From the NCBI GenBank assembly GCA_031401675.1, contig JANNRR010000125.1, positions 1-64,000 on the forward strand: 64,000 bases of DNA. Direction: 5' to 3'. How positions within the stretch are numbered: the stretch's first letter is position 1; each line of letters starts with the position of its first letter. Shown in pieces: positions 22,747 to 32,001 of this stretch. Source of the DNA: JANNRR01 sp031401675. Its GTDB lineage: Bacteria; Pseudomonadota; Alphaproteobacteria; Rhodobacterales; Rhodobacteraceae. The notes below the pieces were generated by a model. That model was given only the letters and a program-made list of their open reading frames with translations. It did no database searches and was not told the DNA's origin. Both the position numbers and the translations under genes were made by a program.

Positions 22747-24117
22747 ATGACCAAGGGCTGGACCAAAGCTGACTGGCGCGCCAAGCCGCGGGTTCAGATG
22801 CCCGACTATCCGGACCGCTCGGCACTGCAGGCGGTCGAGGCGCAACTGGCGAAGTACCCGCCGCTGGTGTTTGCCGGCGAGGCACGCAAGCTGAAAAAGG
22901 CGCTGGCGCAGGCGGTCGAGGGCCGGGCATTCCTGTTGCAGGGCGGCGATTGCGCCGAAAGCTTTGCCGAGTTTTCCGCCGACAACATCCGCGACACCTT
23001 CCGGGTGATGCTGCAGATGGCGGTGGTGCTGACCTTTGGCGCCAAGGTGCCGGTGATCAAGGTCGGGCGCATGGCCGGGCAGTTCGCCAAGCCGCGGTCG
23101 TCGGGGATGGAGGCGATCGGCGGGGTGGAATTGCCGAGCTACCGCGGCGACATCATCAACGGCTTCGATTTCACCCCCGAAGCGCGGATCCCCGACCCGG
23201 CGCGGATGTTGCAGGCCTATACCCAGGCGGCGGCCAGTCTGAACCTGCTGCGGGCGTTTTCGACGGGCGGTTTTGCCGATATTCACCGGGTGCATTCCTG
23301 GACGCTGGGATTTGCCGAGGCCGACAAGGCGGAGCGTTACCGCGAGTTGTCAAACCGCATTTCGGATGCTCTGGATTTCATGAATGCCGCCGGGGTGAAT
23401 GCCGATACCGCGCACGAACTGGCGACGGTGGATTTCTATACCAGTCACGAGGCGCTGCTGCTGGAGTACGAGGAGGCGCTGTGCCGGATCGACTCGACGA
23501 CCGGGCTGCCGGTGGCGGGGTCGGGGCACATGATCTGGATCGGCGACCGCACCCGGCAGCCGGACGGGGCGCATGTCGAATTTGCCCGCGGAGTGCAGAA
23601 CCCGGTCGGGCTGAAATGCGGGCCGTCGCTGAAGGCGGACGATCTGAAGCGGCTGATCGAGGCGCTGAACCCGGGCAACGAGCCCGGGCGGCTGACGCTG
23701 ATCGCGCGGTTCGGGGCCGGGCAGGTGGGTGAGCATCTGCCGCGACTGGTGCGGGCGGTGCAGGAGGTCGGGGCACGTGTGGTCTGGGTCTGCGATCCGA
23801 TGCATGGCAATACCATCAAGTCGGTGACCGGCTACAAGACCCGGCCGTTCGATGCGGTGCTGCGCGAGGTGCGGGAGTTTTTCGGCATCCACAAGGCCGA
23901 GGGCACCATTCCGGGCGGCGTGCATTTCGAGATGACCGGGCAGGATGTGACCGAATGCACCGGCGGGGTGCGGGCGGTGACCGACGAGGATCTGTCGGAC
24001 CGCTATCACACCGCGTGCGACCCGCGGCTGAATGCCAGCCAGTCGCTGGAACTGGCGTTTCTGGTGGCCGAGGAACTGTCGAACCGGCGGCAGGAGCAGC
24101 GGGCCAAGGCGGTCTGA
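22747..24117 (+). CDS. Class II 3-deoxy-7-phosphoheptulonate (DAHP) synthase
   Basis: The enzyme condenses phosphoenolpyruvate and erythrose-4-phosphate in the first step of the shikimate pathway. The 456-residue product is of the plant-like class II: GWTKADWRAKPRVQMPDYPD at the N-terminus, the metal Cys in LLQGGDCAESFAEF, VIKVGRMAGQFAKPRS, WIGDRTRQPDGAHVEF and CDPMHGNTIKS with the metal His. The ATG at 22747 follows a GGAG and gives the family length. A GC hairpin follows the gene at 24131. Confidence 0.96.
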   Translation: MTKGWTKADWRAKPRVQMPDYPDRSALQAVEAQLAKYPPLVFAGEARKLKKALAQAVEGRAFLLQGGDCAESFAEFSADNIRDTFRVMLQMAVVLTFGAKVPVIKVGRMAGQFAKPRSSGMEAIGGVELPSYRGDIINGFDFTPEARIPDPARMLQAYTQAAASLNLLRAFSTGGFADIHRVHSWTLGFAEADKAERYRELSNRISDALDFMNAAGVNADTAHELATVDFYTSHEALLLEYEEALCRIDSTTGLPVAGSGHMIWIGDRTRQPDGAHVEFARGVQNPVGLKCGPSLKADDLKRLIEALNPGNEPGRLTLIARFGAGQVGEHLPRLVRAVQEVGARVVWVCDPMHGNTIKSVTGYKTRPFDAVLREVREFFGIHKAEGTIPGGVHFEMTGQDVTECTGGVRAVTDEDLSDRYHTACDPRLNASQSLELAFLVAEELSNRRQEQRAKAV

Positions 24118-24130
24118 GCCGTTTCAGGTT

Positions 24131-24159
24131 GGCCCGGGCGAATTGAATGCGCCCGGGCC
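24131..24159 (+). terminator. GC stem-loop after the DAHP synthase gene
   Basis: GGCCCGGGC (24131-24139) pairs with GCCCGGGCC (24151-24159). No T-run follows, so it may be a weak terminator or a 3'-end stabiliser. Confidence 0.5.
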
Positions 24160-24367
24160 GGATTAACCAATTGACCTCTTGCCTTTGCAATGCCGGAATT
24201 GTCGCTTAATTCCGCCGGAAAGGCTCAAGTGAGAAACTGTTTGCGGGTCAAATCAATCGGGCGGCGACCTGGAATGATCATCGCGTCGCCCGGGGTCTTG
24301 TCAGTTTATCGGATTGGAGGCGGCGCGGGTCGGGAATTGACCTTGCCGCGATGTTGGGCGGCAGGAT

Positions 24368-25147
24368 TTATTCGTCGGACCTGACCAGCCGCAGTGACGG
24401 GCGCATCACAGCGGGCCGGGCCCGTTGCGGCTGATCGTCGTCGGCCATGATCTCGCCCGACAGCGGGGCGGTGTAGGCCGGGGCGGCTTCGCCGAAGCCT
24501 GCGACCGGGACCGGGCGGGCGGGGGCCTGATATGCCGGGGCGGTCTGCATCGGGGCGGGCGGAGCCGGTGCCGGTTCGCGGCGGGGGTCGGCCTTGTCGG
24601 GGCTGCCGATCCGGGTGACTTTCACCGAGACGATGTCGAAGCGGCGCGGCGCGCGGCCGACCGGGCCGACCGAGGCAAGACAACCAAGCGCCCGAGTAAC
24701 CTCGCCCAAGTCGCTTTTCAGCGGCAGGATCAGCAACTTGCCCTCGATTGCCGGTTTGCCGATGCCGCGTTCGGCGGTCAGGGTGATCTCGGCGATTTCC
24801 GGGCCGCTGAACACCGCTTCGAGGATGCGCGCCATGTCTTCGCGGGCCTTGGGGGTGAAGAAGGCGGACAGCGGCATGCCGCGCACCTCCATGCCCATCA
24901 GGTCGTTCAGGTGCATGCCGGCCAGCCGGAAGCGGGCCATGCCGGGGGCGATGCGTTCCAGCACAAAGGCATTTTCCAGCGCGCGTTCGATGCCGCGGGG
25001 ATCAACCTCGGCCCGCAGCGGCACCGGGCGGCCGCCACGAAGGCCATCCCAATAGGCCTGCACTTCGGATATGACCGGAAACCGCATGTCAGCCTTTGTC
25101 CTTGTCAGCGACACCACATTCGCGCCGCGTACCATCATCGAACCCAT
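24368..25147 (-). CDS. PAS_5 domain protein
   Basis: The 259-residue product carries one PAS_5 domain (PF07310-type), about residues 22-165: VQAYWDGLRGGRPVPLRAEV, FRLAGMHLNDLMGMEVRGMP and LSAFFTPKAREDMARILEAV. The C-terminal third is a Pro/Ala-rich, probably disordered tail. No enzymatic output domain is present. Alphaproteobacterial PAS_5 proteins include the Caulobacter polar regulator MopJ, but the role here is unknown. The start may be at ATG 25147 or a nearby internal ATG. It is divergent from yicC. Confidence 0.85.
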   Translation of the reverse strand: MGSMMVRGANVVSLTRTKADMRFPVISEVQAYWDGLRGGRPVPLRAEVDPRGIERALENAFVLERIAPGMARFRLAGMHLNDLMGMEVRGMPLSAFFTPKAREDMARILEAVFSGPEIAEITLTAERGIGKPAIEGKLLILPLKSDLGEVTRALGCLASVGPVGRAPRRFDIVSVKVTRIGSPDKADPRREPAPAPPAPMQTAPAYQAPARPVPVAGFGEAAPAYTAPLSGEIMADDDQPQRARPAVMRPSLRLVRSDE

Positions 25148-25283
25148 TTCAGACCCTTTCCCGAACAGACCTGTACCGACTTTGTTGTCCCGGGGATCGC
25201 GGTCTGTTAACCCTAGGTTCGCAAAGCTTACTCAAGTCTTAACATACAGCATTTGGGGACAATTTAAGAGGAGAAATTGTTAA

Positions 25284-26174
25284 ATGGTTAATTCGATGAC
25301 AGGGTTCGCGGCGGGGCGGGGATCGGCTCCGGGGGTGGAATGGGTCTGGGATCTGCGGTCGGTGAACGGCAAGGGCTTCGATCTGCGGCTGCGGCTGCCC
25401 GAGGGGATCGACGGGCTGGAAACGGTGCTGCGGGCCGAACTGGGCCGGGCGGTGTTGCGCGGCAATGTCGCGCTGGCGCTGAAGCTGACGCGCGAGGCCG
25501 GGGCCGGGTCGGTCCGGCTGAATGCGGGCGTGCTGGCGGCGGTGCTGACGGCGCTGCGGGCGGTCGAGGATGCGGCGGTCGAGGCTGATCTGCGGCTGGC
25601 ACCGACCACGGGAGCCGATCTGCTGGCGCTGCGCGGGGTGCTGGAGGCGGGGACTGCAGAGGAGGACCAAGGCCGGATCATTGCGGCGCTGAGCCGGGAT
25701 CTGCCGGGGCTGATTGCCGAGTTTCAGGCGGTGCGGGCGGCGGAAGGGCTGGCACTGGCGGTCATCATCGCCGGGCAGGTGACGGCGATTGCCGCCCTGG
25801 TGGCCGAGGCGCGGCGTCTGGCCGAGGCGCGACAGCCGGTGATGGCGGCGACGCTCCGCGACAATCTGGCCCGGGTGCTGGGCAACAGCGACGGTGCCGA
25901 CCCGGCCCGGGTGGCGCAGGAACTGGCGCTGCTGGCGGTCAAGGCCGACGTGACCGAGGAGATCGACCGGCTGGAGGCGCATGTCGGGGCGGCGCGGGCG
26001 CTGCTGACCGAAGCGGGGCAGGTCGGGCGCAAGCTGGATTTCCTGATGCAGGAATTCATGCGCGAGGCCAACACTCTGTGTTCCAAGGCGGCGTCGGCAG
26101 AGCTGACACGCACCGGGCTTGACCTGAAAGTGGTGATCGATCAGATGCGCGAGCAGGTTCAGAACGTGGAGTAG
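25284..26174 (+). CDS. yicC: YicC family endoribonuclease
   Basis: The 296-residue product has both YicC domains: the N-terminal MTGFAAGRG...WDLRSVNGKGFDLRLRLPEG and the C-terminal DUF1732 part (VTEEIDRLEAHVGAARALL; GRKLDFLMQEFMREANTLCS; VVIDQMREQVQNVE). E. coli YicC is an RNase acting on small RNAs. GAGGAGAAATTG precedes the ATG. It stands directly before gmk, a linkage conserved widely in bacteria, and is the first gene of a three-gene operon. Confidence 0.94.
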   Translation: MVNSMTGFAAGRGSAPGVEWVWDLRSVNGKGFDLRLRLPEGIDGLETVLRAELGRAVLRGNVALALKLTREAGAGSVRLNAGVLAAVLTALRAVEDAAVEADLRLAPTTGADLLALRGVLEAGTAEEDQGRIIAALSRDLPGLIAEFQAVRAAEGLALAVIIAGQVTAIAALVAEARRLAEARQPVMAATLRDNLARVLGNSDGADPARVAQELALLAVKADVTEEIDRLEAHVGAARALLTEAGQVGRKLDFLMQEFMREANTLCSKAASAELTRTGLDLKVVIDQMREQVQNVE

Positions 26175-26180
26175 GTGCCG

Positions 26181-26831
26181 ATGCGGCGGGGGCTTCTGAT
26201 CATCCTGTCGTCGCCGTCCGGGGCCGGCAAGTCGACGCTGGCGCACCGGCTGATGGTCTGGGATGCGACCATCCGGTTTTCGGTGTCGGCGACGACACGG
26301 CCGGCGCGGCCGGGCGAGGTTGACGGCCGGGATTACCTGTTCCGTTCGCGCCCCGCGTTCGAAGCCATGGTGGCGGCGGGCGAGATGCTGGAACATGCCG
26401 AGGTGTTCGGCCACCTGTACGGCTCGCCGCTGGCACCGGTGGCGACGGCGATGGAGGCCGGGCAGGATACGCTTTTCGACATCGACTGGCAGGGCGGGCA
26501 GCAGATCCGGAACTCGGCACTGGGGCGCGATGTGGTCAGCGTGTTCGTGCTGCCGCCGTCGATGGCGGAACTGCGGCGGCGGCTGGTGGCGCGTGGTCAG
26601 GACAGCGCGACGGTGATTGCCGGGCGGATGGCAAAAAGCCGTGACGAGATCAGCCATTGGGCGGAATACGACTATGTGCTGATCAACCGCGATCTGGAGG
26701 CGGCCGAGGCCGAGTTGCGGGTGATCCTGCAGGCCGAACGGATGCGGCGCGACCGCCAGCCGGGGTTGAGCGATTTCGTGCGCGGGCTGAACCGCGAGTT
26801 CGAGGCGGGAGGGGGGGCGGACGGGCGATGA
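26181..26831 (+). CDS. gmk: Guanylate kinase
   Basis: The enzyme phosphorylates GMP to GDP. The product (216 residues from ATG 26181; a GTG at 26175 would add two) has Walker A LSSPSGAGKST near the N-terminus, the GMP-binding SATTRPARPGEVDGRDYLF, and YGSPLAPV and DIDWQGGQQI of the nucleotide site. It follows yicC almost immediately, and its TGA overlaps the ATG of the next gene. Confidence 0.95.
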   Translation: MRRGLLIILSSPSGAGKSTLAHRLMVWDATIRFSVSATTRPARPGEVDGRDYLFRSRPAFEAMVAAGEMLEHAEVFGHLYGSPLAPVATAMEAGQDTLFDIDWQGGQQIRNSALGRDVVSVFVLPPSMAELRRRLVARGQDSATVIAGRMAKSRDEISHWAEYDYVLINRDLEAAEAELRVILQAERMRRDRQPGLSDFVRGLNREFEAGGGADGR

Positions 26832-27358
26832 TCTATGCACTGGACGGGGTGGCACCGGAGTTTCCCGAGGACGGCGATTACTGGGTGGCGCCGGATGCCA
26901 ATCTGATCGGCCGGGTGGTTCTGGGCAGCGGCGTGTCGGTCTGGTTCGGGGCGACGCTGCGCGGCGACAACGAGGCGATCCGGGTCGGGGCCGGCAGCAA
27001 CATTCAGGAAAACTGCGTGCTGCACACCGACATCGGCTTTCCCCTGAGCATCGGCGCGGGCTGCACCATCGGGCACAAGGCCATGCTGCATGGCTGCAGC
27101 ATCGGCGACGGCACCCTGATCGGCATGGGGGCGACGCTGTTGAACGGGGCGCGGATCGGCAGCGGCTGTCTGATCGGGGCCGGGGCGCTGATCACCGAAG
27201 GCAAGGTGATCCCGGATGGCGCGCTGGTGGTGGGGGCACCGGGCAAGGTGGTGCGGCTGCTGGATGACGTCGCGCGGGCAGGGCTGCTGCTGTCGGCCAG
27301 GGGCTACGCCGCCAACATGCGGCGGTTCCGGGACGGGTTGCGGGTTGTGCCGGGGTAG
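26828..27358 (+). CDS. Gamma carbonic anhydrase-like hexapeptide-repeat protein
   Basis: The 176-residue product is a left-handed beta-helix of hexapeptide repeats (LIGRVVLGSGVSVWFGATLRGDN from about residue 20). The metal-binding His are in LHTDIGFPLSIG and GHKAMLHGCSIGDG. Related YrdA/PaaY/CaiE-type proteins act as carbonic anhydrases, thioesterase helpers, or have no known activity. The ATG overlaps the gmk stop (ATGA), so the two are coupled. Confidence 0.9.
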   Translation: MIYALDGVAPEFPEDGDYWVAPDANLIGRVVLGSGVSVWFGATLRGDNEAIRVGAGSNIQENCVLHTDIGFPLSIGAGCTIGHKAMLHGCSIGDGTLIGMGATLLNGARIGSGCLIGAGALITEGKVIPDGALVVGAPGKVVRLLDDVARAGLLLSARGYAANMRRFRDGLRVVPG

Positions 27359-27381
27359 GTCTGCCCGGCCAGTTCCGGCGG

Positions 27382-27423
27382 ACGGGGCGGAGCCTCCGGC
27401 GGGGATATTTTTGGAACAAAGAT
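27382..27423 (+). repeat. Dispersed intergenic element, copy 3
   Basis: ACGGGGCGGAGCCTCCGGCG is followed by GGGATATTTTTGGAACAAAG. It follows the stop of the carbonic anhydrase-like gene by about 25 bases. It is one of the cleanest examples of the family. Confidence 0.65.
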
Positions 27424-27538
27424 CGGGCAGGGTCGGTTTGGCGGGCCGTCGGGCGGGGCCATGGCGGGACTGGTCGGAGAGGGGTGGGGGGGGAATTGCG
27501 CGTGCGCCCGGGGCGCAATGGGGCCGCGCTTTGCGCAA

Positions 27539-28003
27539 TTACCGGGCCGGAGCGGGCCCGTCGGCAACGGTGCCCAGGAGTGCAGGAGTGCCGACCAGAT
27601 CGGCGAGGGTCAGCGATTCGATCATCAGAAGGTAGGCATAGAACACGTCGGCGAACAGTTTGCGCACGCGGCAGGTGGTTTCGTCGCTGCAATCCTCGCA
27701 GCGCTGATAGGCGGTGCGCGACAGGCAGGGCAAGGGCGCGATCGGGCCATCGACAAGACGCAGCAACTCGCCGATCGAGATCGCCCTTGGTTCCTTGATC
27801 AGGTGATAGCCGCCGGTGCGGCCGCGCTTTGACCCGATCATCCCGGCGTTCTTGATCTGCAGCAGGATATGTTCCAGAAAGCGCTTGGGCGTGGCCGAGC
27901 GCTGCGCGATTTCCTCGATGCGCAGGGCTTGCCCCGACCCGGCGGCTTCGTCGGCGAGCGCGATCATCGCCTTGAGCGCGTATTTTGTTTTCTGCGAGAT
28001 CAT
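27539..28003 (-). CDS. Rrf2 family transcriptional regulator
   Basis: The 154-residue product has the Rrf2 winged helix (ISQKTKYALKAMIALA; LRIEEIAQRSATPKRFLEHI; GMIGSKRGRTGGYHLIKEP) and a Cys-rich region CLSRTAYQRCEDCSDETTC that could bind an Fe-S cluster, as in IscR, NsrR or RirA. Which signal it senses cannot be decided. It is divergent from murJ, with 168 bases between. Confidence 0.9.
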   Translation of the reverse strand: MISQKTKYALKAMIALADEAAGSGQALRIEEIAQRSATPKRFLEHILLQIKNAGMIGSKRGRTGGYHLIKEPRAISIGELLRLVDGPIAPLPCLSRTAYQRCEDCSDETTCRVRKLFADVFYAYLLMIESLTLADLVGTPALLGTVADGPAPAR

Positions 28004-28171
28004 GGTCTTGCGTAGGACGGAACGGGCCGGCGATCAACCGCCGTCCGGCGGGTTTTTGCGGCAATTCCGGGGCTTGGTGATAAATGACCCTGCCTGCAGG
28101 GATGGACAGGGCCGCGGAATGCGCAGAAACCGCTGCCGGAGCGTCCGAGCAGGCATGGAGCAGGGGCAGGA

Positions 28172-29677
28172 ATGCTGAGGCGGTTCGGGACGATTTCGGG
28201 GCTGACGCTGGTGAGCCGCATCTTCGGGTTCCTGCGCGATCTGGTGCTGGCGGCGACGCTGGGGGCCGGGCCGGTGGCGGATGCGTTCATGCTGGCGTTC
28301 CGGCTGCCCAACCATTTCCGCGCGATCCTGGCCGAGGGGGCGTTCAATGCGGCGTTCGTGCCGACCTATGCCGGGCTGGATGCCGCCGGGGGCGAGGCAC
28401 GCGTGCGGGCGTTCCGGTCCAACATTCTGAGTTGGGTGCTGTTAGTGAACGGCGGACTGCTGGCGGTGGCGCTGTTCGCCACCGGGGCGCTTCTGATGGT
28501 GCTGGCGCCGGGGCTGGCGGGCGACGATCCGCAACGCCCGCTGGTGGTGGCGCTGACGCGGATCACCTTTCCCTACCTGATCTGCATGTCGGTGGTGGTG
28601 CTGCTGTCGGGGGTGCTGAACGCGCGCGGGCGGTTTGCGGCGGCGGCGGGGGCGTCGGTGCTGTTGAACCTGGCGATGATCGCGGCGCTGCTCTTGGCCT
28701 GGCTGTTCCCGTCGGCGGCGCATGCGGCGGCGTGGGGCGTGCTGGCGGGCGGGGTCAGCCAGCTGGCGCTGCTGATCTGGGACACATGGCGGGCCGGGCT
28801 GGGCGTGGATGTGGTGCGGCCGCGGATCGATCCGGCCAGTGCCGAGTTCTTTCGGCGGCTGGGGCCGGCGGTTCTGACCTCTGGCGCCGTGCAGGTGGCG
28901 GTGTTTGCCGACACCATCATTGCGACGTTCCTGCCGGTAGGCGCGCTGTCGCATCTGTATTACGCCGACCGGCTGTATCAGCTGCCGCTCGGGGTGATCG
29001 GTATCGCACTCGGCACGCTTCTGTTGCCCGACATCGGCCGGCGGGTGGCGCTGGGGGACGAGGCCGGGATCCGGCGGATGGTGGCGCAGGCGTTGAGCCT
29101 TTGTCTGCTGGCCGGGCTACCCCTGATGGTGATCTTTGCCGGGATCGGTGACTGGATCATTGCGGTGCTGTTCCAGCGCGGGGCGTTCGATGCGGTGGCG
29201 GTCAGCGGCGCGGCGGGCGTGCTGGCGGCCTATAGTCTGGGGCTGATGCCGGGGCTGGCGATCCGCACGCTGGTGGCGGGATTTCAGGGGCGCGGCGACA
29301 TGGGCACGCCCTTGCGCGCGCTGATCGGGGCGACGGTGGTGAATGTGGCGCTGAAGGCCGGGCTGGCCGGACCGCTGGGGGCGGCGGGGCTGGCGCTGGC
29401 GACATCGGCGGGGGTGTGGATCTATGCGGGCCTGTTGTACCGCGCGGCGCGGCGGGCGGGGCAAATTGCGCCGCTGGACCGGGTGCAGGTCGGCGGGCTG
29501 ACCGGGGCTGCGGTGCTGGCGGGCGCGCTGGTCTGGGGGCTGCGCGGACCGGCGCTTGGTTTGGCGGAAGGGCTGCTGCCGGGCTATGGGCCGCTGCTGG
29601 CCGGGCTGGGGCTGGCAGCGCTGGTGCTGGCGCTGATCGGCGGGGCGGCGGTGAGCCTGAAGGTCGGGCGGCGCTGA
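28172..29677 (+). CDS. murJ: Lipid II flippase MurJ (MviN)
   Basis: MurJ flips lipid II across the inner membrane for peptidoglycan synthesis. The 501-residue product has about 14 membrane segments and the conserved N-terminal RFGTISGLTLVSRIFGFLRD. It also shows GAGPVADAFMLAFRLPNHFR, the GAFNAAFVP motif and YYADRLYQLPLGVIGIALGT. Its length fits the family. It is transcribed alone and is followed by the RTX gene cluster. Confidence 0.96.
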   Translation: MLRRFGTISGLTLVSRIFGFLRDLVLAATLGAGPVADAFMLAFRLPNHFRAILAEGAFNAAFVPTYAGLDAAGGEARVRAFRSNILSWVLLVNGGLLAVALFATGALLMVLAPGLAGDDPQRPLVVALTRITFPYLICMSVVVLLSGVLNARGRFAAAAGASVLLNLAMIAALLLAWLFPSAAHAAAWGVLAGGVSQLALLIWDTWRAGLGVDVVRPRIDPASAEFFRRLGPAVLTSGAVQVAVFADTIIATFLPVGALSHLYYADRLYQLPLGVIGIALGTLLLPDIGRRVALGDEAGIRRMVAQALSLCLLAGLPLMVIFAGIGDWIIAVLFQRGAFDAVAVSGAAGVLAAYSLGLMPGLAIRTLVAGFQGRGDMGTPLRALIGATVVNVALKAGLAGPLGAAGLALATSAGVWIYAGLLYRAARRAGQIAPLDRVQVGGLTGAAVLAGALVWGLRGPALGLAEGLLPGYGPLLAGLGLAALVLALIGGAAVSLKVGRR

Positions 29678-29782
29678 CGAACCGGGTTCGCCAAACGGGC
29701 AGGTACTGCCGGGGCGGGAATTGTGATATGAAGGCTGGAAGGGATATTGGCGCTGCCACGTCACCGAGGGGATTGCCCGGGC

Positions 29783-30158
29783 ATGACAACCTTCACCCTA
29801 ACCGGTTCGAACGACATTTTTCCGGATTTGACCCAGGATAATTCCGGCGATGACAGCATCTTTGGTCTGGCCGGGGTCGACATCATTCACGGCGGCGGCC
29901 CGGCCAGCGGTGCCTGTGTGTGGTTCGAGGAGTGTATCGTCGGCGGCACCGGCAATGCCGACAGCATCACCCTGCGCAACGGCAATGATCAGGGCTTCGG
30001 CGGCCTGGGCACTGACAGCCTGTCGGGGGGCGAGCGCGCGGAACGGCGTGAACACCCTGATCGCGATCAACACGGTCGGGACCACCGGTGCCGACATGAT
30101 CATCACGCCGGGCGATTTCAGTGCCGCGTCGCTGACAGCCAGCGGCATCTTTCCCTGA
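29783..30158 (+). pseudogene. Small RTX-like protein gene with a frameshift at a G6 run
   Basis: Frame 1 starts at ATG 29783 and codes for MTTFTLTGSNDIFPDLTQ through GNADSITLRNGNDQGFGGLG up to about base 30025. After the six G at 30025-30030 the sensible reading moves one base forward. It continues as ARNGVNTLIAINTVGTTGAD to FSAASLTASGIFP and a TGA at 30156-30158, 34 bases before the next gene. Without the shift the frame becomes Arg/His-rich junk that overlaps the next gene. Removing one G restores about 124 residues. It may be a true mutation, a sequencing error, or transcriptional slippage. Confidence 0.7.
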
Positions 30159-30192
30159 CCCAATCCCCGGCTCAACAAAGGAACGAAACCCC

Positions 30193-31968
30193 ATGCCCAC
30201 GACCAACCTAGGCAACGGCGACGACACGTTTTACGCAGGCAGCACCGCAGACAGTGTTTTCGGCAACGGCGGCAATGACTATCTGTACGGCGGTCTCGGC
30301 AGCGATACCCTGTTCGGCGGCATCGGCAACGACTACCTGCAGGACGGATCGGCCGGGGATCAGGACAGCTATTTCGCCGGCAACGGCAATGACACGGTTC
30401 AGGCCGGGTTCGGCGATTTCGGCGATGTGGCGGATGGCGGGGCCGGGCTGGACGTTATCGGGCTGCATTACGGAAATTTCACCCTGGGCGGGTTGTCGGT
30501 GCTGTTCGGGTCGTCGTTCTTTGTGCTGGCGGGCGGGGCGCAGGGGATTTCGGTCAACAACTTCGAGGCGATGATCCTGACCTGCACCAATCAGGCCGAT
30601 CTGATCCAGTGCGGCAACTTCAACGACCGGGTGATCGGCGCGGCCGGGTTCGACACCATTCATGGCGGCGGCGGCGATGATTACATCGACGTCGGCGACG
30701 GTGATTTTCAGGTGGATGGCGGCGGCGGCAACGACACGTTCTACATCAACCTGTCAAGCGTCAGCGTCGCCGTGCAGTGGCAGGTTCGGCCAAGCTGGAC
30801 CCTTGCGATTGCCGGATACTCCGGCACCGTGTTGCGGATGGAAAGCATCGTCATCCTGACGGGTTCGGGCAATGACGACATCCGGGGCGGGGCGCTGGCG
30901 GACCAGATCAATACCGGCAGCGGCAACGATCTGATCGTGGCCGGGGCCGGGGATGACACCATCGTCAGCGGCGGCGGTCAGGATCAGGTGTTCGGCGGCG
31001 ACGGCAATGACCGGATCGACAACGGCAATTTTTCCGAAAGCGGGCCATCGGGCGACGGGGTCTATGGCGGGATCGGCAATGACAGCATCTATGGTGGCAA
31101 TCGCGACGAAACCGTGCGGGGCGGTGACGGCGATGACGTGATCTTTGGCACGTTCGGGGTGGACCTGCTGTACGGCGACAACGGCAACGACATCATCGAC
31201 GGCACCAACGACTGTACGATCTACGGCGGTGCCGGGAATGACCGGGTCTATGTCCAGACCGAGGTCACGCCTGATCTGCTGTTCGGGGGCAGTGGCATCG
31301 ACTTTCTGTCGACGGTGATCGATTTCAATCTGCGCACCCGGGTGATGGTGGCCGAACTGGTGGCTGGTGGTTACCGGATTTCGCTGGACGGAGTGGTGAT
31401 CGATCTGGCGGTGGGGTTCGAACGGTTCGAGGTGACCGGTGGCGAGAAGGGCGATACCTTGCGCGGCGGGGCGCTGGATGACGTGCTGACCGGCTATGCG
31501 TACGACGGTCCGGCCACCGACACCGATCAGCTGTTCGGCTATGCCGGCAATGACCTTTTGGTCGGGCGAGCGGGGGCGGATTTGCTGTATGGCGGGGCGG
31601 GCGCTGACACGCTGGATGGCGGTCTGGGCAAGGACCGGCTGTTCGGCAGCACCGGGGCGGATGTGTTCCGGTTCACTACGCTGGCGGACAGCCTGCTGGG
31701 GCCGACGCGCGATGTGATTCAGGATTTCGTCCCGGGACTGGACCGGATCGATCTGTCTGGGATCGACGCGAATTCGGTGTTGGCGGGCAACGACGCCTTC
31801 ATCTTCATCGGGCGGACCGGTTTTACCAATGTGGCCGGGCAATTGCGGGTATCAGGGTCGACCACGACCACCTATGTCTCGGGCGATGTCGACGGCAATG
31901 GCACGGTCGATTTCCAGATCGAACTGGTGGGCCGGCTGGCGCTGACCACCAGCGACTTCCTGCTCTGA
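30193..31968 (+). CDS. RTX-type calcium-binding repeat protein 1
   Basis: The 591-residue product is made largely of GGxGxDxUx nonapeptides (GGNDYLYGGLGSDTLFGGIG near residues 20-39, further blocks at about 155, 235-300 and 415-480) that form Ca2+-filled parallel beta-rolls. The C-terminal 80 residues (IQDFVPGLDRIDLSGIDANS, then GQLRVSGSTTTTYVSGDVDG) are like the serralysin/M10 C-terminal domain and carry the type I secretion signal at the very end. There is no N-terminal signal peptide and no enzyme domain. No HlyB/HlyD/TolC genes are in the window. An exported or surface role is inferred. Confidence 0.9.
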   Translation: MPTTNLGNGDDTFYAGSTADSVFGNGGNDYLYGGLGSDTLFGGIGNDYLQDGSAGDQDSYFAGNGNDTVQAGFGDFGDVADGGAGLDVIGLHYGNFTLGGLSVLFGSSFFVLAGGAQGISVNNFEAMILTCTNQADLIQCGNFNDRVIGAAGFDTIHGGGGDDYIDVGDGDFQVDGGGGNDTFYINLSSVSVAVQWQVRPSWTLAIAGYSGTVLRMESIVILTGSGNDDIRGGALADQINTGSGNDLIVAGAGDDTIVSGGGQDQVFGGDGNDRIDNGNFSESGPSGDGVYGGIGNDSIYGGNRDETVRGGDGDDVIFGTFGVDLLYGDNGNDIIDGTNDCTIYGGAGNDRVYVQTEVTPDLLFGGSGIDFLSTVIDFNLRTRVMVAELVAGGYRISLDGVVIDLAVGFERFEVTGGEKGDTLRGGALDDVLTGYAYDGPATDTDQLFGYAGNDLLVGRAGADLLYGGAGADTLDGGLGKDRLFGSTGADVFRFTTLADSLLGPTRDVIQDFVPGLDRIDLSGIDANSVLAGNDAFIFIGRTGFTNVAGQLRVSGSTTTTYVSGDVDGNGTVDFQIELVGRLALTTSDFLL

Positions 31969-32001
31969 CGGCTTCCCTTGTTCAACTGAGGAGCGAAACT
32001 C

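Noticed and set aside
25239..26855. 538-codon open frame on the - strand
   Set aside because: It is the shadow of yicC and gmk, rich in Arg, His, Pro and Gln.
29747..30211. Reading the first RTX-like gene as one intact 154-residue protein
   Set aside because: After the G6 run this frame turns into Arg/His-rich sequence that overlaps the next gene, while the +1 frame gives typical RTX-like sequence ending before the next ribosome-binding site.
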